A DNA stretch of 5,065 nt from Methanobacterium sp. (GTDB taxonomy: Archaea; Methanobacteriota; Methanobacteria; Methanobacteriales; Methanobacteriaceae): the NCBI GenBank assembly GCA_020854975.1, contig JAHKLQ010000182.1:1-5065 (forward strand). Reading direction: 5' to 3'. The position numbers and the translations under genes are program-made. Shown here piece after piece: positions 1-5,065 of the stretch; position 1 is the stretch's first letter; the number at the start of each line of letters is the position of its first letter. Below the pieces are notes generated by a model, which ran no database searches, was not told the DNA's origin, and worked only from the letters and a program-made list of their open reading frames with translations.

Positions 1-1
1 A

Positions 2-211
2 ATGATGGAGATTGGAATATTAAAAGATGAAACAGCCCAGACCTCTGCTGAATATATAATGATCCTGGGAGGTATCATAGTTATCGTCCTGGTGGCAATC
101 ATTTCCTACCAAAATTATATTCGCGGTTTGGGAGGCAATATCACCAATGGTAGTGAAGTTCAAAGCGTTGAAAATACACTTCAAGATATAAATCAGAGCC
201 TAACCCAGTGA
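2..211 (+). CDS. class III signal peptide (pilin-like) small protein
   Basis: This is a 69-residue archaeal type IV pilin-like precursor with a class III signal peptide. What is seen: a short N-terminal segment (residues 1-12, with one Lys and several acidic residues), then Q13-T-S-A-E-Y18, which fits the QxSxEY cleavage motif, then a hydrophobic segment of about residues 19-35, and a short polar tail. In this family the peptidase EppA cuts just before the Gln, leaving the hydrophobic helix at the N terminus of the mature subunit so that it can pack into a filament core; the mature product here would be about 57 residues. The tail carries three N-x-S/T sequons (N46, N49, N64), compatible with archaeal N-glycosylation. 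Two adjacent ATGs (2 and 5) are possible starts. The upstream region lies outside the window, so the start and operon context are unproven. Which filament it belongs to cannot be told. Confidence 0.85.
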   Translation: MMEIGILKDETAQTSAEYIMILGGIIVIVLVAIISYQNYIRGLGGNITNGSEVQSVENTLQDINQSLTQ

Positions 212-253
212 TAATATCTAAAATAACTTTATAATCTGCATGTTAATTGATCC

Positions 254-264
254 TAATATATAAA
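254..264 (+). promoter_or_regulatory. candidate TATA box for the aldehyde dehydrogenase gene
   Basis: TAATATATAAA is the most TATA-like stretch in the gap between the pilin stop and the aldehyde dehydrogenase start. A start site about 25 bases downstream would give a leader of roughly 70 bases. No convincing purine-rich BRE precedes it, and the T-rich stretch at 318-328 is an alternative, so the assignment is tentative. Confidence 0.35.
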
Positions 265-317
265 CCCTTTAAACATTCTGTTAATGGATTTTAAAGACAA
301 AACTAATACTAAACTAC

Positions 318-324
318 TTTTTTT
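318..324 (+). terminator. possible T-tract terminator of the pilin gene
   Basis: This run of seven T is the first long T-tract after the pilin stop codon, and archaeal RNA polymerase commonly terminates at such tracts without a hairpin. It lies only 31 bases before the next start codon and may instead be part of that gene's leader or promoter. Confidence 0.25.
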
Positions 325-341
325 ATTAACTGATTCTTTTT

Positions 342-349
342 AAGGGGAT
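342..349 (+). promoter_or_regulatory. ribosome binding site of aldehyde dehydrogenase
   Basis: AAGGGGAT lies with its G-run ending 8 bases before the ATG at 356. It partly matches the archaeal Shine-Dalgarno sequence and supports 356 as the start rather than the second in-frame ATG at 362. Confidence 0.6.
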
Positions 350-355
350 AATACC

Positions 356-1762
356 ATGAAAATGTTGATAAATGGGAATTTGATTGATAAAAAAGAAAAA
401 ATAGCCGTTTTAAACCCTTTCAATAATGAAATTGTGGATCATGTGCCTTCCGGGAATGGTGAAGATGTAAAAAATGCCATTTATTCTGCCAACAAAGCAA
501 AAAAATCCATTAGGGATATGTCTTCCCGTAAACTTTCCCGTATACTATACGATATACATCAGGAATTAAAGGAAAAATCTTCGGAAATATCCCGACTTAT
601 ATGTCGGGAAACAGGAAAACCAATCAGAGATTCTAAGGTAGAGATGGAAAGATCCCTGCAAACTTTACTTATGGCTGCAGAGGAATCAAAAAGAATTTAT
701 GGGGAAACTATACCTATGGATGCAGCCATAGCTGGTAAAAAAGTCTTTGGATTTACAATAAAGATCCCTTTAGGAGTGGTAGCTGCCATAACACCTTTTA
801 ATTACCCTGTGAATCTGGCTATTCATAAAATAGCCCCTGCTCTGGCTGCTAAAAATAGTGTGGTTTTAAAACCATCAACTCAAGCTCCTCTGGCAGCACT
901 TAAAATGGTGGAGATCATGGATGGGCATCTGCCAGATGGAATCATCAACACTATCACCGGTAGTGGAAATGTTTTAGGTGACAAAATCGTGACCAGTGAA
1001 ATGGTAGATAAGATCTCCTTCACCGGTAGTGTCAATACCGGGCTTTCCATTGCCAGAAAAGCAGGAATGAAAAAGTTAACCCTTGAATTGGGAGGAAATG
1101 ATCCCCTTATAGTGCTGGATGATGCAGATCTGGATGCTGCAGTCACCGCAGCGGTAAGTGGATCTTATCTCAATGCAGGACAGGTCTGTATTGCCGTGAA
1201 AAGGATCATCCTCCAGGAAAAAATAGCAGACCAGTTTGCTGAAGAACTGGTATCCCAAACCAAAAAGGTAAAAGTAGGCGATCCTCTGGATCCTGAAACT
1301 GAAATGGGCCCATTAATAGACGAAAAAGCAGCTATCCATGTGGAACGTGTTGTTAATGACGCTGTTAATAATGGAGCGGAATTGCTTTGGGGAGGTAGTA
1401 GGAAAGGAGCATTTTATGAGGCCACAGTAATTGACCATGTTCAAAATGAAATGGAGTTGGTTCAAAAAGAGACTTTTGGCCCGGTTTCACCTATAATAAG
1501 AGTAAAAGATTTAGATGAAGCTATTAAAGTGGCTAACAGCACCCCCTATGGTTTGCAGGCAGGTATCTTTACTCAAAATATTGAAAAAGCCAAAAAAGCA
1601 GTACGACAAATTGAAGCAGGTTCTGTGCTTATAAACAAACAACCAACATTTAGAACTGATAATATGCCATTTGGAGGTTTTAAAATGAGTGGTATTGGTA
1701 AAGAAGGAGTTAAATACGCAGTTGAAGACATGACCCGTAGCAAGCTGGTTGTTATTGGCTGA
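356..1762 (+). CDS. cofA: aldehyde dehydrogenase, probable lactaldehyde dehydrogenase (CofA type)
   Basis: This is a full-length (468-residue) NAD(P)-dependent aldehyde dehydrogenase. Visible motifs, in order: ITPFN with the catalytic-pocket N149; LKPS with cofactor-binding K172; FTGS at 222-225 of the Rossmann fold; LELGG with general base E244; NAGQVC with nucleophile C278; KETFGP with E372; and [11 protein letters not shown] near the C terminus. All catalytic residues are present, so it should be active. Methanogen homologues of this length, such as MJ1411, oxidise L-lactaldehyde to lactate, a proposed source of the 2-phospholactate used to build coenzyme F420; related methanogen proteins have also been labelled non-phosphorylating glyceraldehyde-3-phosphate dehydrogenase. 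The family call is secure; the substrate and the symbol are inferred from resemblance. No other F420 gene is visible nearby. It ends 53 bases from a convergent gene and seems to be monocistronic. Confidence 0.85.
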   Translation: MKMLINGNLIDKKEKIAVLNPFNNEIVDHVPSGNGEDVKNAIYSANKAKKSIRDMSSRKLSRILYDIHQELKEKSSEISRLICRETGKPIRDSKVEMERSLQTLLMAAEESKRIYGETIPMDAAIAGKKVFGFTIKIPLGVVAAITPFNYPVNLAIHKIAPALAAKNSVVLKPSTQAPLAALKMVEIMDGHLPDGIINTITGSGNVLGDKIVTSEMVDKISFTGSVNTGLSIARKAGMKKLTLELGGNDPLIVLDDADLDAAVTAAVSGSYLNAGQVCIAVKRIILQEKIADQFAEELVSQTKKVKVGDPLDPETEMGPLIDEKAAIHVERVVNDAVNNGAELLWGGSRKGAFYEATVIDHVQNEMELVQKETFGPVSPIIRVKDLDEAIKVANSTPYGLQAGIFTQNIEKAKKAVRQIEAGSVLINKQPTFRTDNMPFGGFKMSGIGKEGVKYAVEDMTRSKLVVIG

Positions 1763-1773
1763 TCACTCAGATT

Positions 1774-1807
1774 AAAAAAAGATAATTGAAGGAATAATTT
1801 GAAAAAA
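1774..1807 (-). terminator. T-tract terminator of the tRNA-binding protein gene
   Basis: Read on the minus strand, the 53-base convergent gap has two T-tracts just past the stop codon: six T at 1807-1802 and seven T at 1780-1774. Such tracts are usual archaeal termination signals. The plus strand of the same gap has no T-run longer than three, so the aldehyde dehydrogenase transcript may extend into the opposite gene before ending. Confidence 0.45.
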
Positions 1808-1815
1808 TAAGATAA

Positions 1816-2538
1816 TCACTGCAAAAATGTTTCTACTAAATTTCTAGCTTCATTTAAGGCATCAAGCGGAATTCCCTGAGGAATTTTCCCTAAATCTCCT
1901 TTTACATCTTTTAATATTCCTTCACCTGCTCCTAGGAACATTCCTTCACTGGTTATACCCATGAAAACTTCTGGAGGAAGCATGGCAACCGCCACCTGAT
2001 TCCCTTCTTTAACCTCAAGATCATTGGTCACTACAGTTATGGCCCGTTCCTGCAGGTTTACATTGCAAACTAGGAGCTGATCTGCATGAGGATGTTTAGA
2101 AACACTTAAAATTTCTCCTTTTTTAATATCTATGCCCATTACCGGATCCTTGATCTCACCCAGACTAAGACGATCCCGTAACCCGGAAATGGTGTTAAGG
2201 AAGAATTTTATCTTAGCCAAAGCTTCTTCCAGTTTCTCTTTTTCATCACGACTGGCCAATTCAAGGAAGTTCCGGTACCATGCATCTCCTCCAAGTGCTT
2301 CGGTTATTTCTCTTCCATTATCCTCCAATAATGCTATTTGAGGAGTTTCTGCCATTTCTCCCGGTGTAAGATAGGAATAATAGAGAGTCTGAATTTCCGA
2401 TGTCATTTTCCTAGCTGCCTGTAAAGCCTGTTTTTTATTCCATTTACCCTTGAAGTTAGCCCCTTCAATAGTTCTCAGGAAAAGTTCCACTGATTTTTCT
2501 GCCACTAATAACCTGTAATCTTTACTAGTATCCCACAT
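1816..2538 (-). CDS. tRNA-binding domain protein (EMAP/Trbp111/MetRS-beta-like OB fold)
   Basis: This is a 240-residue protein of two parts. Residues about 134-205 form a tRNA-binding OB-fold domain of the kind found in Trbp111, EMAP-II/Arc1p and the C terminus of methionyl-tRNA synthetase. The signature is K140-x-GEIL, then [10 protein letters not shown] (148-157), a VxxAMLPP strand-turn (183-189) and the closing SEGMFLGA (197-204). Residues 1-125 are charged and predicted mostly helical by eye, with a Glu/Lys-rich stretch at 98-112; I do not recognise this half as a named domain. No aminoacyl-tRNA synthetase catalytic motif is present. It may therefore act in trans as a tRNA chaperone or synthetase partner, but that is inference. 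An AGGTG site 5 bases before the ATG supports the start. It converges on the aldehyde dehydrogenase gene and diverges from the PRC-barrel/nadX operon, so it is probably transcribed alone. Confidence 0.8.
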   Translation of the reverse strand: MWDTSKDYRLLVAEKSVELFLRTIEGANFKGKWNKKQALQAARKMTSEIQTLYYSYLTPGEMAETPQIALLEDNGREITEALGGDAWYRNFLELASRDEKEKLEEALAKIKFFLNTISGLRDRLSLGEIKDPVMGIDIKKGEILSVSKHPHADQLLVCNVNLQERAITVVTNDLEVKEGNQVAVAMLPPEVFMGITSEGMFLGAGEGILKDVKGDLGKIPQGIPLDALNEARNLVETFLQ

Positions 2539-2543
2539 TAAAA

Positions 2544-2548
2544 CACCT
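2544..2548 (-). promoter_or_regulatory. ribosome binding site of the tRNA-binding protein
   Basis: On the minus strand AGGTG lies 5 bases before the ATG at 2538-2536. It matches the core of the archaeal Shine-Dalgarno sequence and decides the start. Confidence 0.65.
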
Positions 2549-2570
2549 AAATTATCTTTTTAAAATATTA

Positions 2571-2600
2571 TGGAAGGATATCTTATTATCCATATTTCCA
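2571..2600. repeat. imperfect inverted repeat upstream of the tRNA-binding gene
   Basis: The left arm TGGAAGGATA (2571-2580) is complementary to TATCC (2587-2591) and TTCCA (2596-2600), with a 6-base centre and a 4-base interruption in the right arm. It lies 33-62 bases upstream of the minus-strand start codon, a place where an operator could sit. It does not fit the NrpR operator pattern GGAA-N6-TTCC. Confidence 0.35.
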
Positions 2601-2766
2601 ACTTAGAATGGTCCTGAACCTATATTAATGTTAATTTTATTTTTAATTCCTGGGTCCCACTCCATTGATTTTTCTCTAATCTTTTACTATTTTACTTATA
2701 ATTTTATAATATTATTGAAAGACCTTCCTGGATTTAAAGGTATTAACCTAATTTTTGATGAAGATA

Positions 2767-2808
2767 AAAACCTCTTCTTTCGAAATATTTAAGTACAGGA
2801 AAGGTTTT
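2767..2808. repeat. 7-bp inverted repeat flanking the PRC-barrel/nadX promoter
   Basis: AAAACCT (2767-2773) and AGGTTTT (2802-2808) are exact inverted copies separated by 28 bases, and the interval contains the candidate TATA box. A further ACCTT/AAGGT pair lies upstream (2722-2726 and 2737-2741), and ACCT recurs at 2746-2749. This could be a regulator binding site, but short A/T-ended repeats also arise by chance in such DNA. Confidence 0.3.
2781..2795 (+). promoter_or_regulatory. candidate BRE/TATA promoter of the PRC-barrel/nadX operon
   Basis: CGAAATATTTAAGTA contains a purine-rich BRE-like start followed by a TATTTAAG TATA-like core. A start site 22-25 bases downstream would fall near 2812-2820, giving a leader of about 80 bases that includes the whole hairpin at 2826-2877. 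A weaker alternative is the TTTTAATTTAA stretch at 2805-2815. Confidence 0.4.
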
Positions 2809-2825
2809 AATTTAATTTAGTTAAC

Positions 2826-2877
2826 GGTGCACCCTGAGATGCATATGGATGAGTTTGATAGACCCAGGGCATGTGCC
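2826..2877 (+). promoter_or_regulatory. predicted leader hairpin upstream of PRC-barrel/nadX
   Basis: GGTGCACCCTG (2826-2836) can pair with CAGGGCATGTGCC (2865-2877). This gives 11 base pairs, two of them G-U, with a 2-base bulge (C2870, A2871) and a 28-base loop. The stem is G/C-rich in otherwise AT-rich DNA and ends 9 bases before the ribosome binding site at 2887. No poly-T tract follows, so it is not a terminator. I do not recognise a known riboswitch class. It may influence translation of the operon. Confidence 0.4.
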
Positions 2878-2886
2878 AAAAAATGA
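2839..2886 (+). CDS. possible 15-codon upstream reading frame (leader peptide)
   Basis: An ATG at 2839 opens a 15-residue frame, MHMDEFDRPRACAKK, ending at TGA 2884-2886, immediately next to the ribosome binding site of the PRC-barrel gene. A GGTG (2826-2829) lies 9 bases before its ATG, and a second in-frame ATG lies at 2845. The frame runs through the loop and the whole right arm of the predicted hairpin, so its translation would melt that stem. It resembles no protein I know, and a frame this short can easily occur by chance. Confidence 0.2.
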   Translation: MHMDEFDRPRACAKK

Positions 2887-2893
2887 GAGGTGG
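2887..2893 (+). promoter_or_regulatory. ribosome binding site of the PRC-barrel gene
   Basis: GAGGTGG is the strongest Shine-Dalgarno match in the window. It lies 4 bases before the ATG at 2898 and downstream of the in-frame ATG at 2871, so it decides for 2898. Confidence 0.75.
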
Positions 2894-2897
2894 AAAG

Positions 2898-3227
<330 letters not shown>

Positions 3228-3992
3228 ATGAAAGTTGGTATATTAGGATGTGGCGCCATAGCTAACATTATCACTAATTTTGCCATGGAAGGTAAGCTTG
3301 GCGTTGAAATAAAATTTTTTTATGACCGGGACATGGAAAGAGCCGAAAACCTGGCCTCCCAAGTGGACGGCAGGGTGGTTCTAGACCTGGAAGACATGTT
3401 AAACCATGTTGATCTGGTAATTGAAGCCGCTTCACCCCGTGCAGTAGAAGAAATGGTCCCCACCATTCTTAAAAAGGGTAAAGATGTGATCGTTATGAGT
3501 GTGGGGGGGCTCATGGATCTGAAAACCAGATCTAAACTTAAAAAACTGGCCAAAGAAAATAATTGCAGAATATACGCCCCTTCAGGTGCTATAGTTGGAT
3601 TAGATGGGATTAAAACAGCCTCCCTAGGTAAAATTCAGCGAATTACCCTGGTAACTCGTAAACCACCCCGTTCACTGGGTATAACCACTGAAAAAGAGAC
3701 CATATTATACCAGGGAACAGCTAGTGAAGCAGTTCGTAAGTTCCCCTTGAACATCAATGTGGCTGCCACAGTTAGTATAGCTGCAGGTCAGGAAATTGAG
3801 GTTAAAATCATTGCTGACCCCCAGGTAGACAGGAACATGCACGAGTTAGAAGTGGTGGGAGACTTTGGAGAATTCCGTACCACAACCAGTAACCTCCGAT
3901 GTTCCATGAACCCTAAAACAAGTGTTTTAGCAGCTTACTCAGCCATTAAACTATTGAACAGTCTGAACGAAAATCTTTTAGTGGGAACTTAA
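3228..3992 (+). CDS. nadX: L-aspartate dehydrogenase
   Basis: This 254-residue enzyme oxidises L-aspartate to iminoaspartate with NAD(P)+; quinolinate synthase NadA then condenses that with dihydroxyacetone phosphate in NAD synthesis. It replaces the oxygen-linked NadB oxidase, which suits an anaerobe. Seen in the sequence: an N-terminal Rossmann fold with GxGxxA as G7-C-G9-A-I-A12; an acidic D33 after the second strand; the [12 protein letters not shown] block (116-127); [15 protein letters not shown] (171-185); and [14 protein letters not shown] (196-209), in which H205 probably matches the histidine proposed as catalytic in the Archaeoglobus and Thermotoga enzymes. The length fits the family (about 235-270). 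There is no spacer after the PRC-barrel stop and only a weak ribosome binding site, so translation is probably coupled. A seven-G run (3503-3509) encodes V92-G-G94 in frame. No nadA or nadC is in the window. Confidence 0.9.
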   Translation: MKVGILGCGAIANIITNFAMEGKLGVEIKFFYDRDMERAENLASQVDGRVVLDLEDMLNHVDLVIEAASPRAVEEMVPTILKKGKDVIVMSVGGLMDLKTRSKLKKLAKENNCRIYAPSGAIVGLDGIKTASLGKIQRITLVTRKPPRSLGITTEKETILYQGTASEAVRKFPLNINVAATVSIAAGQEIEVKIIADPQVDRNMHELEVVGDFGEFRTTTSNLRCSMNPKTSVLAAYSAIKLLNSLNENLLVGT

Positions 3993-4092
3993 CCCATTAA
4001 AAGAAACTAAATCTAAAAATCTATTTTATAAATTATCATATCAAAATCAAAAGAACATAAAATCCAATTTGTATTCTTAAACCTTATTTTCT

Positions 4093-4206
4093 ATTAATTT
4101 AATTTTACAATCAACTATCAATATTAATACAATAATTTTATAGTTAATTTCCTCGATTAATACAACAATTCTACAATTAATTTCCAATTAATACAATAAA
4201 TTCTTA
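4093..4206. repeat. degenerate ~31-base tandem repeat
   Basis: Two clear 30-base units lie at 4123-4152 and 4156-4185. Both begin ATTAATACAA and end TTAATTTCC, and they agree at 26 of 30 positions. A third, partial unit starts at 4187 (ATTAATACAATAA, fading by 4206), and a weaker, older-looking unit can be aligned at 4093-4122. Unit starts are 30, 33 and 31 bases apart. Three of the four differences between the clear units are T/C and one is G/A. The units are too close together to be a CRISPR array. Confidence 0.65.
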
Positions 4207-4294
4207 GGTAACATATAGATAAAACCAAATCCATAAAATAAGTTATAATAATGATTCTAAAAATTATACTGTTTTAAAAAAATGTTAAAATTCT

Positions 4295-4310
4295 AAAGAA
4301 ATTATATTTT
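4295..4310 (+). promoter_or_regulatory. candidate BRE/TATA promoter of thg1
   Basis: A purine-rich AAAGAAA (4295-4301) precedes TTATATTTT (4302-4310). Its centre is about 28 bases before the ATG at 4334, which would place transcription start at or within a few bases of the start codon. This matches the absence of any ribosome binding site before that ATG and suggests a leaderless or nearly leaderless message. Confidence 0.5.
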
Positions 4311-4333
4311 AAAAAATATCTTATGCTGATTAC

Positions 4334-5065
4334 ATGAAAGAATGTGAAATATTTTCCAGTTTAAAAGTACCCTGCACATCAAAGATAGTGGTAAGGCTTG
4401 ATGGTAGGAACTTCTCACAATTATCCCGTAAACTGAAGTTTGAAAAACCATATGATCTGGAATTTGCCGAAATCCTTTCAAAAGCAGCACACCAGCTTTT
4501 CCAGGAATTCAGTCCCAGATTAATGTATTCTTTTTCCGATGAAATCAGCCTGCTTTTGGGAGAGATCCCCTTTGCAGGTAGGGTGGAAAAAATTGATTCA
4601 GTTATGGCCAGTTTTTTAAGCGGAGCCTTCACCAGTAATTTAATGAAAAATCCTAAATATCATGGAATTTTTGACAGAATCACTCCTATTTCATTTGATT
4701 CCAGGGTGATCCCGCTTTCCAAGGAAGGAGTTGTTGCTTACTTCCAGGAAAGGCAACAGGAAGCCTGGAGGAACTGTCTTAACGGATACTCCTATTGGAC
4801 CCTTAGAAGAGAATATTCTAAGACTGAAGCCATGGAAATTCTGCATAAAAAGAAAAGTAGCCAGTTACATGATCTGCTCTTTGATAAAGGTATTAACTTA
4901 ACCCAGATGCCAGCCTGGCAGAGGAGAGGTGTGGGAATATACAAGAAAAAAATTCAAATTGAGGGTTTTAACCCATTAACCCAGGAAAAAACTACATCAG
5001 AGAGGAAAAAAGTATTCGTAGACTGGAATCTACCCTTATTTGATGAAAAGTTTTTTCATGAAAAG
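4334..5065 (+). CDS. thg1: tRNA-His guanylyltransferase (Thg1 family), 3' end cut by window
   Basis: The frame stays open from ATG 4334 to the last base (244 codons, no stop), so the protein is cut at the C terminus, probably near its end since archaeal homologues are about 230-250 residues. Thg1 adds a nucleotide in the 3'-5' direction to the 5' end of tRNA-His (G-1); archaeal members do this only opposite a templating C73. Seen: VRLDGRNF with metal-binding D23 and G24; FEKPYD at 36-41; SFSDEIS with the second metal ligand D69 plus E70; and then the helix [32 protein letters not shown] (140-155) stands where eukaryotic Thg1 has its HINNLYN motif. [11 protein letters not shown] (195-205) is also typical of the family. 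No in-frame ATG exists upstream before a TAA at 4310. There is no ribosome binding site, so the message may be leaderless. Confidence 0.88.
   Translation, partial: MKECEIFSSLKVPCTSKIVVRLDGRNFSQLSRKLKFEKPYDLEFAEILSKAAHQLFQEFSPRLMYSFSDEISLLLGEIPFAGRVEKIDSVMASFLSGAFTSNLMKNPKYHGIFDRITPISFDSRVIPLSKEGVVAYFQERQQEAWRNCLNGYSYWTLRREYSKTEAMEILHKKKSSQLHDLLFDKGINLTQMPAWQRRGVGIYKKKIQIEGFNPLTQEKTTSERKKVFVDWNLPLFDEKFFHEK

Larger units (their letters stand above)
2539..2897. other. divergent AT-rich regulatory spacer
   Basis: This 359-base stretch separates the minus-strand tRNA-binding gene from the plus-strand PRC-barrel gene, so it must hold both promoters. Apart from the two ribosome binding sites it contains a broken inverted repeat (2571-2600), a 7-bp inverted repeat around a TATA-like box (2767-2808), and a structured leader (2826-2877). 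No clear TATA box for the minus-strand gene could be fixed; the AT-rich run at 2556-2570 is the nearest candidate. Between about 2601 and 2720 I see only AT-rich sequence with no assignable feature. Confidence 0.6.
3993..4333. other. AT-rich spacer between nadX and thg1
   Basis: This 341-base stretch has no plausible gene: frames are short and rich in stop codons on both strands. It holds the degenerate tandem repeat (4093-4206) and the probable thg1 promoter at its right end. No strong T-tract terminator follows nadX; the T-rich stretch at 4084-4090 is the best candidate, and it is weak. Confidence 0.6.

Noticed and set aside
880..1258. Open frames on the minus strand opposite the aldehyde dehydrogenase gene
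   Set aside because: They lie wholly antisense to a clear enzyme gene with intact catalytic motifs, have low-complexity Ser/Pro-rich translations and resemble no family.
2834..2860. C/D box RNA suggested by CTGA and GATGA near 2834-2853
   Set aside because: The box order and spacing are wrong, and no paired upstream C box or downstream D box is present.
2649..2868. Long-range 8-bp inverted repeat CCTGGGTC (2649-2656) / GACCCAGG (2861-2868)
   Set aside because: About one such match is expected by chance in a spacer of this size, and the right copy is better explained as part of the local hairpin.
2871..2897. Upstream ATG at 2871 as start of the PRC-barrel protein
   Set aside because: It would add nine residues outside the domain and sits before the GAGGTGG site at 2887, which is ideally placed for the ATG at 2898.
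3503..3509. Seven-G run in nadX as a frameshift or phase-switch site
   Set aside because: The frame is intact through it and encodes the conserved-looking V-G-G; nothing suggests switching.
4093..4206. CRISPR-like array
   Set aside because: The units are nearly back to back (gaps of 0-3 bases), AT-rich and degenerate, with no spacers.
4302..4632. Two minus-strand open frames near 4302-4632
   Set aside because: The plus strand here encodes Thg1 with its D23 and D69 motifs; the reverse frames are shadows of that gene.

Overview
The window reads as chromosomal DNA of a methanogenic archaeon, most likely of the order Methanobacteriales (Methanobacterium-like). Three things point there. There is a class III (QxSxEY) archaeal pilin precursor. 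There is a lactaldehyde dehydrogenase of the type linked to coenzyme F420 synthesis. Ribosome binding sites are of the archaeal GGTG/GAGGTG kind, with TATA-like boxes and very AT-rich spacers. The genus is inferred from protein resemblance only; no search was run.

Layout, left to right: a tiny class III pilin-like protein (2-211, +); a complete aldehyde dehydrogenase, probably CofA-type lactaldehyde dehydrogenase (356-1762, +); convergent to it, a 240-residue protein with a C-terminal EMAP/Trbp111-type tRNA-binding OB domain (1816-2538, -); a divergent 359-base regulatory spacer; a PRC-barrel protein (2898-3227, +) whose stop codon touches the start codon of L-aspartate dehydrogenase nadX (3228-3992, +); a 341-base AT-rich spacer with a degenerate ~31-base tandem repeat; and the 5' 244 codons of a Thg1-type tRNA-His guanylyltransferase (4334 to the window end, +).

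The genes are housekeeping: cofactor synthesis (F420 via lactate, NAD via iminoaspartate), tRNA biology (a tRNA-binding factor and 3'-5' nucleotide addition) and a surface filament subunit. No mobile element, CRISPR array, defence system or RNA gene was seen. The less ordinary points are the leader of the PRC-barrel/nadX operon (an 11-bp hairpin overlapping a possible 15-codon upstream reading frame), the zero-gap pairing of the PRC-barrel gene with nadX, the unassigned helical N-terminal half of the tRNA-binding protein, and the tandem repeat before thg1.
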